Shown here piece by piece: positions 58,576-64,000 of a stretch of DNA of 64,000 bases; the stretch's first letter is position 1, and every line of letters starts with the position of its first letter. The notes under the pieces were generated by a model. The model was not told where the DNA came from. It saw nothing but the letters and a program-made list of their open reading frames with translations, and searched no databases. Source of the DNA: Hyphomicrobiales bacterium (GTDB lineage: Bacteria > Pseudomonadota > Alphaproteobacteria > Rhizobiales > Rhizobiaceae); the NCBI GenBank assembly GCA_900466475.1, contig UBMI01000003.1, positions 431,844-495,843 of the forward strand, written 5' to 3'. The translations under genes and the position numbers were made by a program.

Positions 58576-59037
58576 TGACTATGGGGTGGTCTATACGCGC
58601 AAAGGATTCTCCAGGAAATCCAAGCCCGGCTTCCCGCCATCCCGAAGAAACCCGTTTCGCTTGAGGGTGGCGCAATTACGCTGGCGATGCCGGTTGGCGA
58701 CAAGACGGCGTTCGCGGCAGCCGCGGCAGTGATCGCGAGAGCCATAGAGGAAGCGGCGGACCTTCACGTCATCCCGCGCGAGATTCAGAACCTTCTCGGC
58801 ATGAAAACGAGCGGCATCGCTGGCTCGCCGACGGCCGTCTGTCAAGCGCCGGCACAAGGACCGTCAGGCTGGCCGGCCGAGCCCGCCGGATCACCTTCCA
58901 TGTCTTCGACCCGAAGGTGGTGGAGGACCTTCTCGACCGGGGTGCCCTCGACGAATGGCGGGTGGAAGACGCCGAGGCGAAGGCGGAGAAGAGGCGAAAG
59001 GCAGCCTATGACGCCAGGCTGGCGCGGCTTTCGAAGT
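58576..59037 (+). pseudogene. Frameshifted conserved protein, function unknown
   Basis: A forward frame reads LQEIQARLPAIPKKPVSLEG then FAAAAAVIARAIEEAADLHV and EIQNLLGMKT; a base shift near 58807 continues ERHRWLADGRL, RARRITFHVFDPKVVEDLLD and EWRVEDAEAKAEKRRKAAYD before TAG at 59035-59037. The two parts join logically at GMKT/ERHRW, so this is one gene split by a frameshift. The N-terminal part is missing after an in-frame stop near 58573. I do not recognise the family. Confidence 0.55.
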
Positions 59038-59715
59038 AGGCGGGAAAGCGGTCGAAAACGACAGAGAGGGACCATGAAGATGACGGCGCTGCGAAGCTAG
59101 AGGGATCGGCGGAATTCGATGTCGACGGGCTTTTGCGATGAACAGGACATCTGTGCTCGGTGCAAATCCGCAGCAACAGGAGCGTCATCGACACCCGCGG
59201 CAAGGTGCTGGTCGGCGCGCTTGTGCTGCATCGGCTTGAGATTGACCAGGAGACAAAGATCCTCGGCAGGCTGGCCTACTGGCTGAAAGCGGAACTCCAG
59301 AAGTCCCTCACGCGCGATCTGTTCGACGACCTCCTGAGCCGCAGGCAAACGAGAACCTCTTCTATAATGTCGGGACGAGCGGCGATGGGAGTTCCGATAT
59401 TGATCCAGTACAAAGTCGCGATCAAAATCGGCCGCGCGAACGTGATGGGGATGGTAGCCCGCGACCCTCTCGGGCCATTGTCGCGCTCATCTGCTGCACT
59501 ATGGCAAACAAGACCGCGAGACTGTGGGAATCGTGCCTGGGACAATGACGCGTTTGGGTCCAGTCATCGAGGCCGCCCGACTGAGCCAAATTAAGTCATT
59601 CAGAGCACGCCCCCCGATTGGAACAGGACGTTCTGTGAAGCGTTGCGTGGCGGCGCTGTTCGCCTCTAGCTCGACCGCTCCGGCTTCAGCACCTGAAGCC
59701 CCTTGTCGCAGCGCC
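59038..59715. other. No convincing gene
   Basis: A forward frame 59160-59594 contains an orderly segment (RGKVLVGALVLHRLEIDQET, LTRDLFDDLL) without a known family. It may belong to the broken gene upstream. Confidence 0.3.
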
Positions 59716-60603
59716 TCATTCGCCCAAGCGCTGAGGCTTCAGCATCTCAGCCATCCGTTTAGCGTTCTTGATTGAGTTACCGTCGCGGTCGTTGTTGAAA
59801 TAGACCCATACGGTCTTGGCGCCACTTTGGCCTATGCGCTCTGCCCACAGCTCCAGCTCGGCGTCGCTGTAGTCGTGGCGATACCATTTTTCGATCCCGT
59901 GGAAACGGATGTAGATGTCATCGCCGGTGCACACGAGTTCGTCTGGCAACCGAGGTCCACTGCAGGAACAAAAAATAATCCCGGCAGCTTTGAATGCAGC
60001 ATAAACCTCCGGGTTCCACCAGCTTTTGTGACGGAATTCGATGACGTTTCGACGTCGGTGATCGAGCTGCGACAAGATCGATTGCAACATTTCGGGCGAG
60101 TATCGTATGCTCGGCGGCAGTTGAAACAGGAAACATCCCATCCTCGGTCCCAGCAGGTCGGCAATATAGCCGAAGTCGTCGATGAGTATTTGTGTCTGCT
60201 GAAAACGCTGGACATGGGTGATGAGCTCACACACCTTGACCGTATAGACGAAACCGGGAAGCGCCTGTCGTATCCAGGTCTTGACCGCGCCAACCGTTGG
60301 CCAGGAATAAAACGGGGCATTGAGTTCCACTGTCTTGAAGCAGGCCTGATAGATAGAAAACAACTCGCTCGACGGCGTATCGGTCGGATAGAAAGATCCT
60401 TTCCAGTGCCAGTAGTACCATCCGGAACAACCAACATGGACGCGGCCCGTGACATCGCCATTGGGTGTTAACGGGGACGGATCTCCGGAAAGACGGGCGA
60501 GGTGCATCTTGGCAGCCCGCGTGACATTGGCGTCGCGCTGTTTCTGCCGACGTTCCGCGCGCCTGGCCCGCCGAATGGCGATCTCTTCGGCGGTGCGCTC
60601 CAC
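59716..60603 (-). CDS. DUF72 family TIM-barrel-like protein
   Basis: A 295-residue protein of the DUF72/YecE family: VHVGCSGWYYWHWKGSFYPT, TVELNAPFYSWPT, WIRQALPGFVYTVKV, GCFLFQLPPSIRY, FRHKSWW, and YIRFHGIEKWY with VYFNNDRDG. These residues line the barrel mouth. The first ~45 residues are basic and not family-like, so the true start may be later (MHLARLSG). The chosen GTG at 60603 follows AAAAGG. The promoter candidate at 60684 suggests stress control. Enzyme activity is unknown. Confidence 0.85.
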   Translation of the reverse strand: MERTAEEIAIRRARRAERRQKQRDANVTRAAKMHLARLSGDPSPLTPNGDVTGRVHVGCSGWYYWHWKGSFYPTDTPSSELFSIYQACFKTVELNAPFYSWPTVGAVKTWIRQALPGFVYTVKVCELITHVQRFQQTQILIDDFGYIADLLGPRMGCFLFQLPPSIRYSPEMLQSILSQLDHRRRNVIEFRHKSWWNPEVYAAFKAAGIIFCSCSGPRLPDELVCTGDDIYIRFHGIEKWYRHDYSDAELELWAERIGQSGAKTVWVYFNNDRDGNSIKNAKRMAEMLKPQRLGE

Positions 60604-60683
60604 CTTTTCAACCCAGGTGACGAAAGCGTTGGGGCGTCATTTGCTGAACCCTTTGCTGGTCGCTCGATATTCATCCCTGGTGT

Positions 60684-60708
60684 AACCAAGACGGAGGAAG
60701 CAGGTTCC
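60684..60708 (-). promoter_or_regulatory. Candidate EcfG/RpoE2 promoter of the DUF72 gene
   Basis: Reverse-strand GGAAC-N18-TT, 80 bases before the GTG at 60603. The surrounding 340 bases hold no gene; a CTGGGTTA/TAACCCAG hairpin lies at 60815-60846. Confidence 0.45.
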
Positions 60709-60946
60709 GCCGATGGGTGCAAACTCGTGCGACGTGGCCGGTGAATCGGCACCTGTGCGGCAGGCAATCTCGAGAATGTCCGTGCGGGTTCGCCTGGCCG
60801 GCATATTGCGTCAGGCTGGGTTAAGCGGCTGGGCAAGCCTAACCCAGAGAAAGCTTGCCTCGTTGCAGTGAAGAGAGCTCAACTTGATTTCAGGGATATA
60901 GCAATGACGATGACGCCGTCCTGGGGCTTAGCGACGGGCACAGGCC

Positions 60947-61228
60947 TCAGTGTAGCGCTACTTCTTCAGGTTTCCGATTTGAGAACTGGTATACCATCAT
61001 AATTCCCTGCTCGAGCAGCAGTTCGGCAACCTCGAGATCACGCGATCCGAGATCGCAACACATCCCGCGAATGGTGTTCATCACGGACAAAGAATTTTCG
61101 ACAAACCTAGCGTCTCCTTCACCCTTGGCTTCGTCGGCAGATGCTTCAAGCGCGTCCGCCACTTTCTCGAGCAGGTTGGTGCGTTCGAGAAGCGTCATTG
61201 CATTCAAGGTTTTCGATATTCCGTGCAT
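60947..61228 (-). CDS. Small helical hypothetical protein, paralogue of 50177 gene
   Basis: A 93-residue protein, MHGISKTLNAMTLLERTNLL then EKVADALEASADEAKGEGDA, ENSLSVMNTIRGMCCDLGSR and DLEVAELLLEQGIMMVYQF. CGGGAGAAC precedes the ATG at 61228; a longer in-frame start at 61297 is less likely. Family unknown. Similarity to the 50177 protein covers most of the length. Confidence 0.6.
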   Translation of the reverse strand: MHGISKTLNAMTLLERTNLLEKVADALEASADEAKGEGDARFVENSLSVMNTIRGMCCDLGSRDLEVAELLLEQGIMMVYQFSNRKPEEVALH

Positions 61229-61628
61229 GTTGTTCTCCCGGCGCGGGCGAGGATCGCGGCGCAGCTGATGTGAGGCTCTATCGATGGTCGCACTCAAGTG
61301 GCGATGCGTCGCGTGCGCTGCAAGTCATGGCTGCCGCGCGTATCATGCATGGTATTTGTTCTGTCCCTACTAGGCTTACACTTCCGCGAAATTGGCGAGC
61401 GTCTGCACTGAGCGTCGGACCCCTTGCGACTGCTTCAAGCGCCTTGTTGTGGCGACGGGACTGACGGCATAGACCATCGAGACGTTGGTCTCCTGCATTC
61501 GCAGATGGCTCTGTGATTTCGCGCATCAAGGAGGAAAGGGTAGATCCGCCAGATGTGAGACGCATCTGGACGCCGCGTCTGAAGCTGCTATGTTCTGCTT
61601 TCGTTTCAACGAACCGGCCTTCTGACCA

Positions 61629-62723
61629 ATGGACGCTACTGCCTTGCCTCTGAGGAAAATCATCCATGTGGATATGGATGCCTTCTACGCATCGGTCGAG
61701 CAGCGCGACAATCCGGAGCTTCGCGGCAAACCCGTGGCTGTTGGCGGAGCGGCCGCCCGTGGCGTCGTTGCGGCGGCAAGCTACGAGGCGCGAGAATTCG
61801 GGGTTCGCTCTGCAATGGCGTCGGTCACGGCGGCAAGGAAGTGCCCGGACCTGATTTTCGTGAAGCCGCGGTTCGAAGTTTATCGTGCCATCTCGCAGCA
61901 GATCCGCGAGATCTTTGCGCAGTATACGCCGGTGATCGAACCCCTCTCGCTCGACGAAGCCTATCTCGACGTCACCGAAAATCTCAAAGACATGCCGGTC
62001 GCCACCGAGATTGCGCTGGAGATCCGTGCAAGGATCAAAGCGGTAACCGGGCTGAGCGCTTCGGCAGGCATCTCCTACAACAAGTTTCTTGCGAAGATGG
62101 CCTCGGACTTGAACAAGCCGAATGGCCAAGCGGTCATCACGCCGAAGAATGGTGCGGCTTTCGTGGAGCAACTCGCGGTGAAAAAGTTCCATGGCGTCGG
62201 CCCGGCCACAGCGGAGAAGATGCGACGGCTCGGCATTGAGACCGGTGCGGATCTGAAGGCAAAGCCCCTGATGTTCCTGATAGATCATTTCGGGAAGTCC
62301 GGCCAGTACTTCTATGGCATTGCGCGGGGCATCGATGCGCGCCAGGTCCGGCCAGATCGGATGCGCAAGTCGGTCGGCGCGGAAGATACATTCACTGTCG
62401 ACATCAGCGATCTCGATCTCGCGACCAGCGAGCTGCGGCCGCTCGCCGAAAAGGTCTGGTCTTACTGCAATGCCAAGGGTTTCAGCGGCAAAACGGTGAC
62501 GGTGAAGGTCAAATATTCCGACTTTACCCAGGCGACCCGGAGCCGAACAAATCCCCTTCCCTACGCGGGCGTCGATGATATTCTCGAGGCCGCAAACGTC
62601 TTGCTTGCGGGTGTATATCCGTTCAAGCGGCCGGTTCGGCTTCTCGGCGTGACACTGTCGTCCCTCACCAATGACAAGGACGCCCACGACGTGGAACAAC
62701 CGCAACTCGGGCTGGGTTTATAA
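61629..62723 (+). CDS. dinB: DNA polymerase IV (DinB)
   Basis: A 364-residue Y-family translesion polymerase. Seen: IIHVDMDAFYASVEQRDNPE with D15 as a metal ligand, SYEAREFGVRSAM, and the second acidic pair D109-E110 in SLDEAYLDVTE. SAGISYNKFLAKMASDLNKP continues the palm, and the C-terminus ends QPQLGLGL, a plausible beta-clamp-binding tail. The protein is full length. It lies 27 bases before the exonuclease, so they are likely co-transcribed. Part of mutagenic lesion bypass; no LexA box was looked for with confidence. Confidence 0.96.
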   Translation: MDATALPLRKIIHVDMDAFYASVEQRDNPELRGKPVAVGGAAARGVVAAASYEAREFGVRSAMASVTAARKCPDLIFVKPRFEVYRAISQQIREIFAQYTPVIEPLSLDEAYLDVTENLKDMPVATEIALEIRARIKAVTGLSASAGISYNKFLAKMASDLNKPNGQAVITPKNGAAFVEQLAVKKFHGVGPATAEKMRRLGIETGADLKAKPLMFLIDHFGKSGQYFYGIARGIDARQVRPDRMRKSVGAEDTFTVDISDLDLATSELRPLAEKVWSYCNAKGFSGKTVTVKVKYSDFTQATRSRTNPLPYAGVDDILEAANVLLAGVYPFKRPVRLLGVTLSSLTNDKDAHDVEQPQLGLGL

Positions 62724-62750
62724 GTCAAGGAGCCTGGAGCGGAACCAGCA

Positions 62751-63512
62751 GTGAAAGCCGAAATGTCCCCACCCTGCATTCGCGTCATCGACCTTGAAAC
62801 TGCCGGCAACGGGCCGGGCGACGTCTGCGAGATTGGGTGGCAGGACGTTTTTCAGGACGAGGATGGGCGATGGCAGATCTCGGCGGAGCGCGGCTCGGTG
62901 CTTGTGAATCCTGGCCGGCCCATTTCAGCAGAGACCATGGCGATCCATCATATTCAGGATTGCGAAGTCTCAGGCGCACCGTTCTGGAAAGAGGTGGCGC
63001 CGAGCATCCTGCGGCCATCTTACCCGATAGTTGCCCTTGCCGCCCACCGTGCCGCTTTCGAGCAGCGCTACTGCACACCGAGACTGGCAGGGGCCACGCC
63101 CTGGATTTGCACATGGAAATGTGCACTCCGCGTCTGGCCAGAACTTCCGAGGTTTTCCAACCAGATGTTGCGATATCAGCGTGCGCCGGAAGGTCTGATC
63201 CATGAGGTCGGCCTTCCCGCCCATCGAGCCATGCCCGACGCTTATGTCAGCGCCCATCATCTGCGTGACGAGTTGAATTCCGCTTCTCTGGATGAGCTCC
63301 TGTTGTGGAGTTCTCAGCCTGGCCTGCTTCCGCGGGTCCCGGCGGGCCCTGACCGTGGGAAAAACTGGGGCCGTCTGACTATCGACGCACTCACCACCTT
63401 TCTGAACGATCGCGACGCGGACGTTCGCTTCAGCGCCCAGACGGAGCTTCTGCGGCGAGGAGAAACGGAAACTGCTGTAACGGCTATTCCCGTCCAACAG
63501 ACGCTTTTTTAG
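62751..63512 (+). CDS. DnaQ-like 3'-5' exonuclease
   Basis: A 253-residue protein with a DEDD-type exonuclease fold over about residues 1-180: CIRVIDLETAGNGPGDVCEI holds the Asp-x-Glu metal pair, then AAHRAAFEQRY, and HRAMPDAYVSAHHLRDEL gives the final His and Asp. The second family Asp (usually ...HNAxFD) appears as Ala-Ala, so activity is uncertain. The rest (180-253) is a helical tail. The start is GTG at 62751; an ATG is at 62763. Its place right after dinB suggests proofreading or DNA-end processing in lesion bypass. Confidence 0.8.
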   Translation: MKAEMSPPCIRVIDLETAGNGPGDVCEIGWQDVFQDEDGRWQISAERGSVLVNPGRPISAETMAIHHIQDCEVSGAPFWKEVAPSILRPSYPIVALAAHRAAFEQRYCTPRLAGATPWICTWKCALRVWPELPRFSNQMLRYQRAPEGLIHEVGLPAHRAMPDAYVSAHHLRDELNSASLDELLLWSSQPGLLPRVPAGPDRGKNWGRLTIDALTTFLNDRDADVRFSAQTELLRRGETETAVTAIPVQQTLF

Positions 63513-63688
63513 TGACTTCACGCGACGAGCCCGGCCCCCAATCTGACATCATCTGAAGGTCCCGACAGCGTCTGCTACAACTGCCAGGAATCCGATCTCG
63601 GCCCCAGCGGCGGCATCGCGCTTTCGCCGAGTCTGCCGTCAACCCGCGGTGTCTCGCGCGGCGAACTTCGTCTCTGCATCGCCAACCC

Positions 63689-64000
63689 GTGCTTGGCAAT
63701 GATGACCAAGCGGTTGTACGCGTGCGTGCTACGGACGGCGAATTTCGTTCGTATCTCTTCAGAACGTCGGATGTCCACCAGGGTCGCCTCCTTGTCGGAA
63801 TGGAGACTCATAGCGTTATCGTGTCGAAAATCGCCGGCGAAAAGACGGCTGCCGATTATGAGCGGACGCTCGACCAGATGCCCGCGATGATTTGGCGCGT
63901 AAGGCCTAGCGGCTTTCTCGACTACGCCAACAAGCGATGGCTGATGTCTGCGACTGCCCCCGTAGAGGCCTTGGGTTGGTGCGCGGCGCGATCTTTCCGA
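63689..64000 (+). CDS. PAS-domain sensor, 5' part, runs off the window
   Basis: The forward frame from the GTG at 63689 reads VVRVRATDGEFRSYLFRTSD, VIVSKIAGEKTAADYERTLD, then QMPAMIWRVRPSGFLDYANK and EALGWCA, typical of PAS/PAC domains in rhizobial sensor kinases. The N-terminus and the true start are uncertain because the frame opens at 63557. The output domain lies beyond position 64000. Confidence 0.6.
   Translation, partial: MLGNDDQAVVRVRATDGEFRSYLFRTSDVHQGRLLVGMETHSVIVSKIAGEKTAADYERTLDQMPAMIWRVRPSGFLDYANKRWLMSATAPVEALGWCAARSFR

Noticed and set aside
58235..58675. A 146-residue reverse frame
   Set aside because: Overlaps the better-supported forward remnant at 58576 and shows no known domain.
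61278..62705. A 475-codon reverse frame
   Set aside because: Antisense to dinB, whose reading is clearly family-like.

Overview
The window looks like accessory DNA (megaplasmid, chromid or genomic island) of a Rhizobiaceae alphaproteobacterium, close to Rhizobium, Sinorhizobium or Agrobacterium. The grounds are GC-rich coding sequence, several DUF982 proteins, a PE-LIG-POL type LigD with a Ku remnant beside it, a ROSE-like leader before a small heat-shock gene, and repeated GGAAC-N18/19-TT promoters of the EcfG/RpoE2 general-stress type. No transposase, tRNA, rRNA, CRISPR array or replication gene was recognised.

Layout. 1-9.7 kb: the 5' end of htpG, an MFS carrier, a DUF1206 membrane protein, an EamA exporter divergent from a CGNR regulator, a Nudix hydrolase and a small lipoprotein, mixed with decayed genes (NADH dehydrogenase, exonuclease III, PagL-like lipid A deacylase, short-chain dehydrogenase). 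10-11.6 kb: an operon of three secreted Ser/Gly-rich proteins plus a 24-residue membrane peptide. 12.2-21 kb: a GH15 glycosidase coupled to an SDR, DUF983, a Kef-type antiporter with Usp domains, and a DUF3606-like/DUF202 pair. 21-31 kb: an hsp20 gene with an in-frame amber codon, small conserved proteins, a glycerophosphodiesterase, an L,D-transpeptidase, a receiver protein and a ferritin-like protein. 32-38.7 kb: ligD, a ku remnant, a shortened DUF488 gene, an Rmf-like protein, a gene whose Shine-Dalgarno lies inside a perfect hairpin, and an entericidin. 39.6-49.8 kb: a cyclase-TolB-TPR protein, a REC-kinase-REC protein and a 2100-residue kinase with 11 tandem HAMP-type repeats. 50-64 kb: AlkB, DUF982, a ROK kinase, a DUF883-like protein, an EAL pseudogene, a chemoreceptor, DUF72, DinB with a DnaQ-like exonuclease, and the start of a PAS sensor.

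How it fits together. At least fifteen GGAAC-N18/19-TT sequences lie at plausible distances upstream of operons on the correct strand, so much of the window is probably an EcfG-controlled stress island: DNA repair, envelope, ion and redox functions, starvation proteins and multi-input kinases. It is also a decaying region, with at least ten nonsense, frameshift, deletion or truncation remnants next to long intact genes. All functions are inferred by reading the translations; no database search was possible.
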